A DNA stretch of 64,000 nt from Halalkalicoccus sp. CGA53 (lineage in GTDB: Archaea; Halobacteriota; Halobacteria; Halobacteriales; Halalkalicoccaceae): assembly GCF_036429475.1 (NCBI RefSeq), contig NZ_CP144125.1:1364001-1428000 (forward strand), given 5' to 3'. The position numbers and the translations under genes are program-made. This document shows, in pieces, positions 41,508 to 49,986 of the stretch. The notes under the pieces are model-generated. The model worked only from the letters and a program-made list of their open reading frames with translations. It had not been told where the DNA came from and did not search any database. Position 1 is the first letter of the stretch, and each line of letters starts with the position of its first letter.

Positions 41508-42824
41508 CTACCGTTCGGTTATCTCGACGAACCGAACCTGCACCGAAACCTCGTCGTCGGTGTGCTGGTTGATCCGGGAGTGGAGCCTCTCGGCGAGCTC
41601 CGGGTCCGCCTCGTCGGGCGGCACCCCTATGGTGACGATCACCGTGTCCACCTGCCGGGTCATCGCCACCCGGTCGGCCTGCTGGAACTCCGCCTCGTCG
41701 TCGAGGATGAACTCCACGTCCGCGAGCACGTAGCTGTCGTACTCCTCGGAGAGCACGTCGTCGATCTCCGACTGTGCCTCCGACTCGAACGCGGAGAGCT
41801 GGTAGGAGGTGTAGGTCACCCCGCCGAGGAAGGCCGTGCAGACGAGCGCGGCGACGGCGAAGGCGGCGACGTGTTTGCGGAACTTCCCGCGGGCGATGTC
41901 GGTCTCCATCCAGCTGGTCGGCCGGTAGCCGGCGTACCAGAGCGTGAGCAGCCCCGCGAGGTTCACCGAGATGACGTTCACGAGGGTGAGGACGGTCGCC
42001 CCGGCGGCGGCCAGCGGCAGCCCCCAGGCGATCGCGATGCCGGCGGCCGCGGCGGGCGGGATCAGCGCCGCGGCGATCATCACGCCGACGAGTGCGACCG
42101 AGATGCCCGTCGCGATGCTGATCACGCCCGCGACGCCAGCGCCGAGCGCGACGGCGAGCAGGAGCACTCCGGGGGTAAAGCGCTCGCTGATCTCCGTGAT
42201 CGCCGCCGGATCGAGTCCGGGAGGGACGATGTGGAGCGTCCGGACGACCCAGGCGAAGACCGCAGCGCTGCCGATGGCGAGGAAGACGCCGATCGCCTGG
42301 TACTTCAGCCCCTTCTTGAACAGCTCGTCGTCGTTCACGACGGTGCCGACGCTCGCGGCCAGCGCGGGCCCGATCAGCGGTGCGATCACCATCGAGCCGA
42401 CGACGACGGCTGGTGAATCGAGCAACAGCCCCGCGGTCGCGACGACGGCGCTGATCACCGTCATCGTGACGTAGACGTCGAAGGAGGGTGTGAGTCCGGT
42501 CGCTTCGGCCTGGAGTTCCTGTCTCGAGATCCGCTCCTCGTCGACGTCGTCGCTCGCAAAGCGCTCTTCGAGCTCATCGAAGCGCTCGGACTCGACGGTC
42601 TCGGCGCTCAGCACCACCGTGTACGACTCGCGCTCGACGCCGAGTTCGACGAGCCGGTCGAGGATCGGCTCGACCGCGCTCTTCGGCAGCGGGACGTACG
42701 CGACGCCTTCGACCTCTCGGGTGCTCGTCTCGTCGGTGAGCACGTAGTCGATCCCCTCCTCCGTGAGGTGTTCCTCGATCGCGTCCCCCTTGCCGGCCGG
42801 GATCAGCACCTGAAGCAGACGCAC
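41508..42824 (-). CDS. TIGR00341 (DUF389) family membrane protein
   Basis: A 438-residue protein. The N-terminal 110 residues are a ferredoxin-like cytosolic domain ('MRLLQVLIPAGKGDAIEEHL'), then five to six helices with the DUF389 core 'VVGSMVIAPLIGPALAASVG' and 'AAALIPPAAAAGIAIAWGLP', and a C-terminal soluble domain ('LADVEFILDDEAEFQQAD'). TIGR00341 proteins are conserved in haloarchaea and some bacteria with no settled function. It follows the MFS gene by 41 bp on the same strand. Confidence 0.85.
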   Translation of the reverse strand: MRLLQVLIPAGKGDAIEEHLTEEGIDYVLTDETSTREVEGVAYVPLPKSAVEPILDRLVELGVERESYTVVLSAETVESERFDELEERFASDDVDEERISRQELQAEATGLTPSFDVYVTMTVISAVVATAGLLLDSPAVVVGSMVIAPLIGPALAASVGTVVNDDELFKKGLKYQAIGVFLAIGSAAVFAWVVRTLHIVPPGLDPAAITEISERFTPGVLLLAVALGAGVAGVISIATGISVALVGVMIAAALIPPAAAAGIAIAWGLPLAAAGATVLTLVNVISVNLAGLLTLWYAGYRPTSWMETDIARGKFRKHVAAFAVAALVCTAFLGGVTYTSYQLSAFESEAQSEIDDVLSEEYDSYVLADVEFILDDEAEFQQADRVAMTRQVDTVIVTIGVPPDEADPELAERLHSRINQHTDDEVSVQVRFVEITER

Positions 42825-42865
42825 AGCGGAGTCAACGAAATCGGCGGGGAAGTAGTCTCTGGTGG

Positions 42866-44092
42866 CTACTGCAGTCGGGCGGCCCCGATGATCGCCCCCG
42901 CCCCGACGACCGCGGCGACGCCCACGACGCCGAAGACCGGGTCGTACGTCCCGAGCGTGTCGTGGGTGACGCCTGCGAGATACGGCGCGAGCAGCCCGCT
43001 CACGGCGAACGCCCCGGAGACGAGCCCGAAGACCGCGCCGATGTTCACCCGGCCGAAGAGATCAGCAGTCAACGGCGCGAGCAGCGCGCCGTTCCCGCCG
43101 TAGGCCAGCCCGTAGACCGCCGCGAAGCCGAGGATCGCCGCCGCGCTCCCCGCCCCGATCAGCGAGAGCGTCGCCACGCCCATCACCGCCGAGCAGGTCG
43201 CGAACGTGCGCGCTCTCCCCACCCGATCCGCGGCGTGACCGATCACCACCCGGCCGACCGCGCTCGCTCCGCCGAGCGCGCCGAGGGCGGCCGCGCCGAC
43301 GGCCCGCGAGATCCCCAGGTCGACGACGTGGAGCACGAGGTGCGAGAGGACGACGTAGAGCGTCGAGTAGACGAGCACCCAGCCGAGGAAGAGGGCGAGA
43401 AACGACGGGCTGCGAGCCACCCGGAGGACGTCCGAGAGCCCCTCGCGCAGGGTGAGCGTCCCCTCCTCGCCGAACCCGCCGTCGACCTCCCCTGCGGGGA
43501 CCTCTCCCGGGTCGGGTCGGCCGCGGATCAGCGCGGTGGCGCCGACGAGCGCGAGCGCGGTCCCTCCGGCGAGGACGAGCATCGTCGAGCGCCAGCCGAC
43601 CCGGACGATCAGCGCGTCGGTCGCGGGCGCGACGACGAGCATCCCCACCCCGAGTCCGGCGGAGGCGAGCCCACCCGCGAGACCGAGTCTGCGGTCGAAC
43701 CACCGTGGGACCGTCGCGTAGGAGACGACGTAGACCACGCTCAGTCCGACCCCCGTCAGCACCCCGTAAGTGAAGACGAACGCGAGGAGGGAGCCGACGA
43801 GGCTCGTCGCGACCAGGCCGGTACAGAGGACGGCTCCGCCGAGGACGAGCATCCTGCGGGTACCGTAGCGGTCGACGAGCACGCCGACGCCGGCGCCGCC
43901 GACGTAGAGCATCACCGTCTGGACGCCGAAGGCGACGCTCGTGAGCCCGCGCGAGCGGCCGAACTCGGCGAGGATGGCGTCGGCGAGCACGCCGAACGAA
44001 TAGGAGAGGCCGAAGACGACGAACGAGCCGAGGAAACAGCCGACGACGACGACCCAGCCGGTGTACAGACCTCTTCGATCGTCGCCGGTCAT
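42866..44092 (-). CDS. MFS transporter, OFA/monocarboxylate-like
   Basis: A 408-residue membrane protein with 12 helices. The first helix 'WVVVVGCFLGSFVVFGLSYS' with 'FGVLADAILAEFGRSRG', and the loop 'GVLVDRYGTRRMLVLGG' between helices two and three (the MFS G-x-x-x-D-R/K motif A), are typical of the oxalate/formate and monocarboxylate porter group. The second half repeats the motif as 'IGHAADRVGRARTFA'. The substrate may be a short organic anion. It is next to an AtoE-type carrier, which suggests local work on carboxylic acids, as inference. Confidence 0.85.
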   Translation of the reverse strand: MTGDDRRGLYTGWVVVVGCFLGSFVVFGLSYSFGVLADAILAEFGRSRGLTSVAFGVQTVMLYVGGAGVGVLVDRYGTRRMLVLGGAVLCTGLVATSLVGSLLAFVFTYGVLTGVGLSVVYVVSYATVPRWFDRRLGLAGGLASAGLGVGMLVVAPATDALIVRVGWRSTMLVLAGGTALALVGATALIRGRPDPGEVPAGEVDGGFGEEGTLTLREGLSDVLRVARSPSFLALFLGWVLVYSTLYVVLSHLVLHVVDLGISRAVGAAALGALGGASAVGRVVIGHAADRVGRARTFATCSAVMGVATLSLIGAGSAAAILGFAAVYGLAYGGNGALLAPLTADLFGRVNIGAVFGLVSGAFAVSGLLAPYLAGVTHDTLGTYDPVFGVVGVAAVVGAGAIIGAARLQ

Positions 44093-44149
44093 CGCTCGTG
44101 TTCACCTACCACGGACCGGGATAAAACGTCCGAGGGTTCGGACGCCGGC

Positions 44150-45538
44150 TCAGTAGGGGAGGAAGTAGAGCCCGAGGGCGAAGACGGGCGTCAACACGAC
44201 CATGATGATGAGCGTGTAGCCGAGGATGTCCCGCGCCCTGACCTTCGTGATCCCCAGCAAGGGGATCGCCCAGAACGGCTGGAACATGTTCGTCCACATG
44301 TCACCCGTCCCGTAGGCGATGATCGCCTGCCCTGGTGGGACGCCGAGTTCGTTCGCCGTCTCGCCGATGATCCCGCCGATGATCCCCCACTCGCCGCCGC
44401 CGCTCGGGACGAAGAAGTTCATGATCCCGCCGAGGATCCAGGCGAACACCGGGAACGTCGCGGGTGTCGCGACGCCGAGGAGGAACTCCGCGATCAGGTC
44501 CGAGAGCCCGGAGTTCTCGACGATACCGAGGATGCCGGCGTAGAACGGGAACTGGAGGATGATGCCCGCAGAGCTCTCGGTCGCGTCGCGGATCGCGCCC
44601 ATGTACGCCGTCGGGGTCCCGTAGAGGAACAGCCCGAGGGCGATGAAGAGGAAGTTGAAGACGTTGAGGTCGAGCGCCTCGCCGATGCCGGCGGTCGCGA
44701 AGTGCTGAACGAGGTAGACCATCATGCCGAACCCGACGAGGTACGCAACGAGACGGCTGTCGTTGAGTCGATCGGAGGGGTTGGTCGGCTCCTGGCCACC
44801 GTCGGTGGCGACCTCTCGCTCGGTTGCTTCCGAGACGAGTTCGGGGGCGTACTCCTCGATCCCGACCGCGTTCTCCTCCTCGGGTGCGAGGAAGTACAGT
44901 AACGGGACGACGGTGAGGAAGACGAGGATCGCGATCCCGAACGCGTAGACGGTGAAGACGCTCTCGGAGAGCGGGACGACGCCGATGATGTCGACGAAGA
45001 CGTGGTCTTCGGTCGCCGAGAGCAGCCCCGCGCTGGTCGAGGGGCCGACGTGCCAGATCACCTGGCTCGTGTAGCCGGCGGCGCACAGGAGCGGGTAGTG
45101 AAACGTCATCCCGCGCTGGAGGCCGGCGCGCGCGACGAAGACGGCGAAGATCGCGCCCACGATCAGCCCGACCCCCCAGTGGAAGTAGCCCGCCAGCATC
45201 GCGACGGCCGCGACGAGCGCAGCGGCCTGAGCACCGCTGTTGGGAACGGACGCGATCCTGTTCAACAGCCCGCTCACCTGCTTCGAGTCCGCGACCGCGT
45301 AGCCGGTCACCAGCACCAGCACCATCTGCATCCCGAACTCGAGGAGCACCCAGAAGCCGTCGTACCAGTTGACGATGTTCTCGAGCGGACCGTCCGGCGT
45401 GAGCACGAGCGCCGCGGCGTACGCGATCAGCGTGAGCATGATCGCGAAGATGAACGGGCTCGGAACCCACCGCTCGGACCAGTTCGCCACCCCTTGCCCG
45501 ACGCGCTGTAACCCTCCCTGTGAGCTACTCGCTGCCAT
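44150..45538 (-). CDS. Short-chain fatty acid transporter, AtoE family
   Basis: A 462-residue membrane protein of the TIGR00366/AtoE family, with about 12 helices. Family blocks include 'WVPSPFIFAIMLTLIAYAAA', 'GVGLIVGAIFAVFVARAG' and 'FVPSGGGEWGIIGGIIGETA' with 'GDMWTNMFQPFWAIPLLG'. It should take up acetoacetate, butyrate or similar acids. The gene is divergent from the HisD-family gene and 57 bp ahead of the MFS gene, so the two carriers may share regulation. Confidence 0.87.
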   Translation of the reverse strand: MAASSSQGGLQRVGQGVANWSERWVPSPFIFAIMLTLIAYAAALVLTPDGPLENIVNWYDGFWVLLEFGMQMVLVLVTGYAVADSKQVSGLLNRIASVPNSGAQAAALVAAVAMLAGYFHWGVGLIVGAIFAVFVARAGLQRGMTFHYPLLCAAGYTSQVIWHVGPSTSAGLLSATEDHVFVDIIGVVPLSESVFTVYAFGIAILVFLTVVPLLYFLAPEEENAVGIEEYAPELVSEATEREVATDGGQEPTNPSDRLNDSRLVAYLVGFGMMVYLVQHFATAGIGEALDLNVFNFLFIALGLFLYGTPTAYMGAIRDATESSAGIILQFPFYAGILGIVENSGLSDLIAEFLLGVATPATFPVFAWILGGIMNFFVPSGGGEWGIIGGIIGETANELGVPPGQAIIAYGTGDMWTNMFQPFWAIPLLGITKVRARDILGYTLIIMVVLTPVFALGLYFLPY

Positions 45539-45679
45539 GTGACGTGAGAGCTATCACCAGGGATAATAAAGCTGCGCGTTCCGGTATCCACCCGAGTAGA
45601 GCCCTCTGAGTGGCGTTCTGTCCCGTCTCTCCGGGTGATCCGAACCGACCTCACCGCCTCCGTACGACGGCGGTACTGC

Positions 45680-45690
45680 CGGTATTATGT
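45680..45690 (+). promoter_or_regulatory. TATA box of the HisD-family gene
   Basis: CGGTATTATGT is centred about 27 nt before the ATG at 45713, so the message should be leaderless. The in-frame upstream start at 45635 lies ahead of this element and is rejected. Confidence 0.5.
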
Positions 45691-45712
45691 GGCCCACGCT
45701 CTAGCCCTGCGT

Positions 45713-46990
45713 ATGGGACGCGAGCCAACGTACCTCAAGGAGACGGAACGGCCGTCGCTCGAGGTAGCCCAGGAGGTCACGGAGTCGGTCGCCGAGATCG
45801 TCGCGAGCGTCAGAGACGGGGGGGACGAGGCGCTGTTCGACCTCACCGAGAAGTTCGACGGCGTCACCAGAGACGCGGTCCGCGTCTCGGAGAGCGAGAT
45901 CGAGGCAGCCTACGACTCCCTCTCGGGGGACGACCGGGAGGCGATCGACGAGACGATCGCGAACGTCCGGACGTTCCACGAGGAACAGCGAGAGCACGTC
46001 GAGGGTTTCGAGCGCGAGTTCGGCGACGGGATCGTTCTCGGCCAGCGCGTCGTCCCGGTCGAGACGGCGGGCGTCTACGTCCCCGGCGGCCGCTACCCGC
46101 TCGTCGCCTCGCCCGCGATGACGATCGTCCCGGCCGTCGTCGCGGGCGTCGACCGGATCGTCGCCTGCGCGCCCCCGCAGGACGACGGGACGATCCAGCC
46201 GGCACAGCTCTACGCGATGGACCGCGCCGGCGCGGACGAGGTCTACTGTGCGGGCGGCGCACAGGCGATCGCCGCGATGGCCTACGGCACCGAGTCGGTC
46301 CCGTCCGTGGACGTCGTCACCGGCCCGGGCAACGTCTACACGACCGAGGCGAAACGGCAGGTGTTCGGGCGGGTCGGGATCGACTTCCTCGCCGGCCCCA
46401 CGGAGGTGCTGATCCTGGTCGACGAGACGGCCGACCCGGCGCTCGTCGCGACAGACGTCCTCGCGCAGGCCGAACACGACACGGAGTCGCGGGCGATCCT
46501 CGTCTCGACGGACGAAGCCACGGCGAGAGAGACGATAGAGGAGATCGAACGGCAGCTCCCCGACCTCCCGACCGAGGAGATCGCACGCGAGTCCTGGAAG
46601 ACCAACGGGGAGGTCGTGGTGGCGGAGGACGACGAGACGGCGATCGAGGTCGCGAACGAGTACGCGATGGAACACCTCCAGGTGATGGCCGACGAGCCGC
46701 GACGCTTCTTCGACGGACTGCGCAACTACGGCTCGCTCTTTCTCGGTCATCACTCCCCTGTCGTCTTCGGGGACAAGGCGGTCGGGACGAACCACTGCCT
46801 GCCGACGCTCGAGGTCGCCCGCTACAGCGGCGGTATCTGGGTCGGGACCTACCTGAAGACGCTCACCCACCAGCAGCTCACCGCCGACGGCGCGGCGTCG
46901 ATCGCCCCACACGCGGCGAAGATCTGCGAACTCGAGGGCACCCACGCCCATCGGTTCTCCGCGGAGGCCCGCTTCGGGGACGATGAATAG
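45713..46990 (+). CDS. HisD-family NAD-dependent dehydrogenase (histidinol or sulfopropanediol dehydrogenase)
   Basis: A 425-residue zinc-dependent alcohol dehydrogenase. Catalytic residues of HisD are kept: Gln and His in 'LAQAEHDTES', Glu-His in 'AMEHLQVMA', Asp and His in 'GDKAVGTNHCLPT', and the C-terminal His in 'ELEGTHAHRFS'. However 'AGVYVPGGRYPLVASPAMTI', 'YGSLFLGHHSPVVFGDKAVG' and 'GGIWVGTYLKTLTHQQL' look closer to the HpsN-type branch (2,3-dihydroxypropane-1-sulfonate dehydrogenase) than to biosynthetic HisD. The neighbours are organic-acid carriers and an SDR, not histidine genes. I call the family with confidence and the substrate not. Confidence 0.8.
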   Translation: MGREPTYLKETERPSLEVAQEVTESVAEIVASVRDGGDEALFDLTEKFDGVTRDAVRVSESEIEAAYDSLSGDDREAIDETIANVRTFHEEQREHVEGFEREFGDGIVLGQRVVPVETAGVYVPGGRYPLVASPAMTIVPAVVAGVDRIVACAPPQDDGTIQPAQLYAMDRAGADEVYCAGGAQAIAAMAYGTESVPSVDVVTGPGNVYTTEAKRQVFGRVGIDFLAGPTEVLILVDETADPALVATDVLAQAEHDTESRAILVSTDEATARETIEEIERQLPDLPTEEIARESWKTNGEVVVAEDDETAIEVANEYAMEHLQVMADEPRRFFDGLRNYGSLFLGHHSPVVFGDKAVGTNHCLPTLEVARYSGGIWVGTYLKTLTHQQLTADGAASIAPHAAKICELEGTHAHRFSAEARFGDDE

Positions 46991-47083
46991 GCCGCCGGAC
47001 GGAGATCGGGACCGGGCGGCGATCACTGCCGCGCCGTCGGCCAGTGACGGGTTTTACTACGGGCGGCCGAGAAACCTGGGACG

Positions 47084-47509
47084 ATGAAACTCGCGTTCGT
47101 CTGCGTCGGAAACGCGGGACGGAGCCAGCTGGCGAGCGCGCTCGCCGAGGCGGAGCGAGAGCGCCGCGACCTCTCGCCGGAGATCGTCACCGGCGGGACC
47201 GACTCGCGCGACCGCGTCCATCCGGAGGTCGTCGAGGTGCTCGCCGAGGAGGGCATCGATATCGGGGACCGACGTCCCCGGAAGATCAGGCCCGAGGACG
47301 TCGAGGACGCGAATCACGTCGTGACGATGGGTTGCTCGATCGAGGAGTTCCGGCCGGAGGGCTGGAGCGGGACGACCGAGACCTGGGAGGTAGAACACCC
47401 GGACGGGGAGGATCTCGACGACTATCGCGCACAGCGCGAGGAGATCCGAGAGCGGGTGCGCTCGCTGTTCGATCGGATCGAGGCCGGTGAGTTCGCAGAC
47501 GCCTCCTGA
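47084..47509 (+). CDS. Low-molecular-weight phosphatase/arsenate reductase-like protein
   Basis: A 141-residue protein with an intact LMW phosphatase P-loop: 'FVCVGNAGRSQLA', nucleophile Cys7, phosphate-binding Arg13. The acid region is 'TWEVEHPDGEDLDDY'. It could be a protein phosphatase or a thioredoxin-coupled arsenate reductase; no ars genes flank it, so phosphatase is as likely. It is the active paralogue of the 29906-30307 protein, with which it shares 'VTGG', 'RPRK', 'VTM' and 'ETWEV' blocks. It follows the HisD-family gene by 93 bp on the same strand. Confidence 0.85.
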   Translation: MKLAFVCVGNAGRSQLASALAEAERERRDLSPEIVTGGTDSRDRVHPEVVEVLAEEGIDIGDRRPRKIRPEDVEDANHVVTMGCSIEEFRPEGWSGTTETWEVEHPDGEDLDDYRAQREEIRERVRSLFDRIEAGEFADAS

Positions 47510-47601
47510 GGGAATGAGGTCTCATACGGACCGCTGTACGTCATTTCCGGAAACCGCGACCGCACTGCGGTTGCTCCGATAGATCGTTACAGCAGACCGC
47601 A

Positions 47602-48372
47602 TCAGTACCAGGTCGTCCCGGCGTCGACGTTGATATCCTGTGCGGTGACGTGACGTGCCTCCTCGCTCGCGAGGAACGTCGCCATCGCCGCGACGTCCTC
47701 GGCCTCGACGAGCCGCCCGAGCGCGGTGTCGTCGGTGAACACCGCCCGCTTCGCCTCGTCGTAGGAGACACCCATCCGCTCGGCCTGCGCCTCGATCACC
47801 CGATCGATCCGCGGCCCCCGGGTGGCACCCGGACAGATCGCGTTCACGGTGACGTCGTCCTCGCCGAGTTCGAACGCGAGCGTTCTCGTCAGCCCGATCA
47901 CCGCCATCTTCGAGGCGGTGTAGGGCGTGCGGTCGGCGAGCGGTCGTTTCCCGCTGATCGACGAGACGTTTATCACGCTCGCCCGGTCGCTCCCTCGGAG
48001 GTGCGCTACGGCGTGTTTCGTCGTCAGGAAGAGGCCGGTAACGTTCACCGCCATCGTCCGCTCTATCTCCTCGCGTTCGACCTCCTCAATCGGCGCGGTC
48101 GGCCCCGCGATGCCGGCGTTGTTCACGAGGCAGTCGAGGCCGCCGAACCGTTCGACCGTCGCCTCGATCGCGCGTTCGATCGACGCCTCGTCGGTCACGT
48201 CGGTTTCGACCGGAAGCGCTCTCTCGGTATCCTCGATCAGCTCCGCCGTCTCGTATCGGCCGTCGCTTCGCGCCGCGAGCGCCACGTTCGCGCCACGATC
48301 GGCGAACGCGAGCGCTATCTCGCGGCCGATCCCTCCACTCGCACCGGTGACGAAGACCGTGCGTCCGTTCAT
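47602..48372 (-). CDS. Short-chain dehydrogenase/reductase (SDR)
   Basis: A 256-residue classical SDR. The cofactor motif is 'VFVTGASGGIGREIALAF', with R-S after strand 2 ('ALAARSDGRYE') pointing to NADP or mixed use. 'LVNNAGIAGP', catalytic Ser in 'VINVSSISGKR', 'TPYTASKMAVIGL' (Tyr, Lys) and 'ICPGATRGPRI' follow; the end 'DINVDAGTTWY' is normal. Substrate unknown. Convergent with the LMW phosphatase gene and 600 bp from the HisD-family gene. Confidence 0.9.
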   Translation of the reverse strand: MNGRTVFVTGASGGIGREIALAFADRGANVALAARSDGRYETAELIEDTERALPVETDVTDEASIERAIEATVERFGGLDCLVNNAGIAGPTAPIEEVEREEIERTMAVNVTGLFLTTKHAVAHLRGSDRASVINVSSISGKRPLADRTPYTASKMAVIGLTRTLAFELGEDDVTVNAICPGATRGPRIDRVIEAQAERMGVSYDEAKRAVFTDDTALGRLVEAEDVAAMATFLASEEARHVTAQDINVDAGTTWY

Positions 48373-48393
48373 GGGCGAGGTGTCCGGCACGAG

Positions 48394-48403
48394 GGCATAA
48401 GTA
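48394..48403 (-). promoter_or_regulatory. TATA box of the SDR gene
   Basis: GGCATAAGTA on the plus strand reads TACTTATGCC on the minus strand, centred 26 nt before the SDR ATG at 48372. A leaderless transcript is implied. Confidence 0.5.
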
Positions 48404-48420
48404 CTCGCCTCGCGGCGGGC

Positions 48421-48669
48421 TCACTCCCGGCGGCGTCGCACGTTGCGGTACTGCTCTCTGAGGTACGTCGTCCCGAGGTAGATCAGCACGAGCGGGCCGA
48501 GCAGTTCGAACAGGAGTCCGCCGAACACCGACGGGCCGGAGACGGCGAGCCTGAGGAGCCAGACGGCCGCGACGACGAGCGCGGTGACGGCGAGCAGCCC
48601 TCTGAGGCCGATCCCGATCGGCCCCGGCGGCTCGTCGCTCGCGAAGCGTGGCCCTCCCTCCTCGGTCAT
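48421..48669 (-). CDS. Small two-helix membrane protein
   Basis: An 82-residue protein: a hydrophilic head ('[19 protein letters not shown]'), then helices '[20 protein letters not shown]' and '[20 protein letters not shown]', and a basic end '[14 protein letters not shown]'. The arginine-rich cytosolic tail is a good positive-inside signal. No family recognised. It stops 49 bp before the SDR start, on the same strand, and is divergent from engB. Confidence 0.6.
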   Translation of the reverse strand: MTEEGGPRFASDEPPGPIGIGLRGLLAVTALVVAAVWLLRLAVSGPSVFGGLLFELLGPLVLIYLGTTYLREQYRNVRRRRE

Positions 48670-48778
48670 ACGACCGGAGATCCGCTGCCGTCGCATTAAC
48701 CTTCGGACACCCGACCGCGTGTCCGATCGGCTCCCGTCGAACCACAGCCGTTTACCCCTTCCCCCGCCTCACGTCACC

Positions 48779-49399
48779 ATGTTCGAAGAGCGACCCGACC
48801 GCGGTGCCGAGATCGTCCTCGTCGGCCGGTCGAACGTCGGGAAGTCGACGCTGATGCGCGAACTCACCGGACACAGCGTCTCGACCGGGCAGAAGCCGGG
48901 GGTGACCCGCAGACCGAACCACTTCGACTGGGCCGAGCGAGACTTCATGATCTCCGACCTCCCCGGCTTCGGCTTCATGAGCGGCGTCCCCGAGGAGGTC
49001 AGAGAGGGGATCAAGACCGACGTGGTGCGCTACGTCGAGGAGAACGCCGATTCGATCCTCGTGGGGGTGCTCGTCGTCGACGGGAAGGCGGTAATCGACG
49101 TGATCGACCGTCACACGGATCGGGGAGAGATCCCCCACGACGTCGAGCTGTTCTCGTTTCTCCAGGAACTGGGGATCCCCACGGTCGTCGCGGTGAACAA
49201 GATGGACAAAGTGAGCGAGAAGGACGAGCGCCTCAACGCGCTCTGCGATCGTCTCGGGCTGCTCCCGCCGTGGCAGCAGTGGCGGGACACGATCGCTCCG
49301 GTCACCGCGAAGAAGGGACGGATCGAGCCCCTACGCGAGTCGCTCGGGAGCCACCTCCACGAGGCGAAGCGCGACGACCTGCTCGGCTACGTCGGCTGA
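48779..49399 (+). CDS. engB: GTP-binding protein EngB (YihA)
   Basis: A 206-residue TRAFAC GTPase for large-subunit ribosome assembly. G1 '[14 protein letters not shown]', G2 Thr in '[13 protein letters not shown]', G3 '[10 protein letters not shown]' and G4 'VAVNKMDKV' are all present. Slightly longer than bacterial EngB because of a C-terminal helix. The start is ATG 48779, with a TATA-like 'CGTTTACCCC' about 25 nt upstream. It follows a divergent promoter shared with the small membrane protein gene. Confidence 0.92.
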   Translation: MFEERPDRGAEIVLVGRSNVGKSTLMRELTGHSVSTGQKPGVTRRPNHFDWAERDFMISDLPGFGFMSGVPEEVREGIKTDVVRYVEENADSILVGVLVVDGKAVIDVIDRHTDRGEIPHDVELFSFLQELGIPTVVAVNKMDKVSEKDERLNALCDRLGLLPPWQQWRDTIAPVTAKKGRIEPLRESLGSHLHEAKRDDLLGYVG

Positions 49400-49483
49400 C
49401 CGGCGACGTCGACGCCCTCTCCCACGTCGCTCGCCTGCACGTGCGGGCAGGAGGGCTACCCGGGCGAGTGCCGAACCCGACCC

Positions 49484-49588
49484 ATGGCCGACACGATCGA
49501 CCGGCCCGGAAGCGGGGGTCACGGGACGACCGACCACGAGTCGAGCACCGAGTACGCGTTCGTCCCTCGGGAGGCGGGCGAGCGATGA
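49484..49588 (+). CDS. Possible 34-residue small protein
   Basis: ATG 49484 opens a short frame 'MADTIDRPGSGGHGTTDHES' and on to 'EYAFVPREAGER', ending TGA at 49586-49588. Its stop overlaps the ATG of the next gene (ATGA at 49585-49588), the coupling seen elsewhere in this genome. The composition is acidic and glycine-rich. It could be a leader peptide for translation of the next gene or chance. Confidence 0.3.
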   Translation: MADTIDRPGSGGHGTTDHESSTEYAFVPREAGER

Positions 49589-49896
49589 GCTTCGAGACGT
49601 ACACGCTCTCGGTGCGCGAGGCCGAAACCGAGGAAGGGATCAGCGTCGACCTCACGACCGAGGACGGGGCGATCGAACGCTCGGCGTGGATCGACTACGA
49701 CGACCACGGCCTGACGACGGGCGAGGGCGAGCGCCCGGCCGAGCGGACGAGTCGGTTCGAGACCGACGCGAGGAGGACCGACCTCCAGATCGTCCACGAC
49801 GGGGGCGCGTTCGACGTGCAGGTCCGCGGGGACTCTGGCGTGCTCGACCGGGTCCGGGTCGACGCCGACGAGTGGAACCTCACGCTGGTCGAGTAG
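49585..49896 (+). CDS. Hypothetical acidic protein
   Basis: A 103-residue protein with a beta-rich pattern: 'MSFETYTLSVREAETEEGIS', 'VDLTTEDGAIERSAWIDYDD' and 'HDGGAFDVQVRGDSGVLDRV'. No signal peptide, no membrane segment, no cysteine. Codon and amino-acid use match the neighbours. Family not recognised. Start ATG 49585 overlaps the stop of the short frame before it. Confidence 0.6.
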   Translation: MSFETYTLSVREAETEEGISVDLTTEDGAIERSAWIDYDDHGLTTGEGERPAERTSRFETDARRTDLQIVHDGGAFDVQVRGDSGVLDRVRVDADEWNLTLVE

Positions 49897-49986
49897 TCCG
49901 GCGGAACACACGACGGGGAGGGGGTCCGAAGCGGCCATCGCGGCCGCCTCCGGTAGCTTCTTTCGCGCGAGCGGAGTCGACTCCCC

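Noticed and set aside
49400-49483. In-frame continuation after the engB stop containing a C-x-C and further Cys
   Set aside because: It lacks a start codon and is only 28 codons long. The Cys pattern is too short to support a zinc protein, and engB ends at the usual position.
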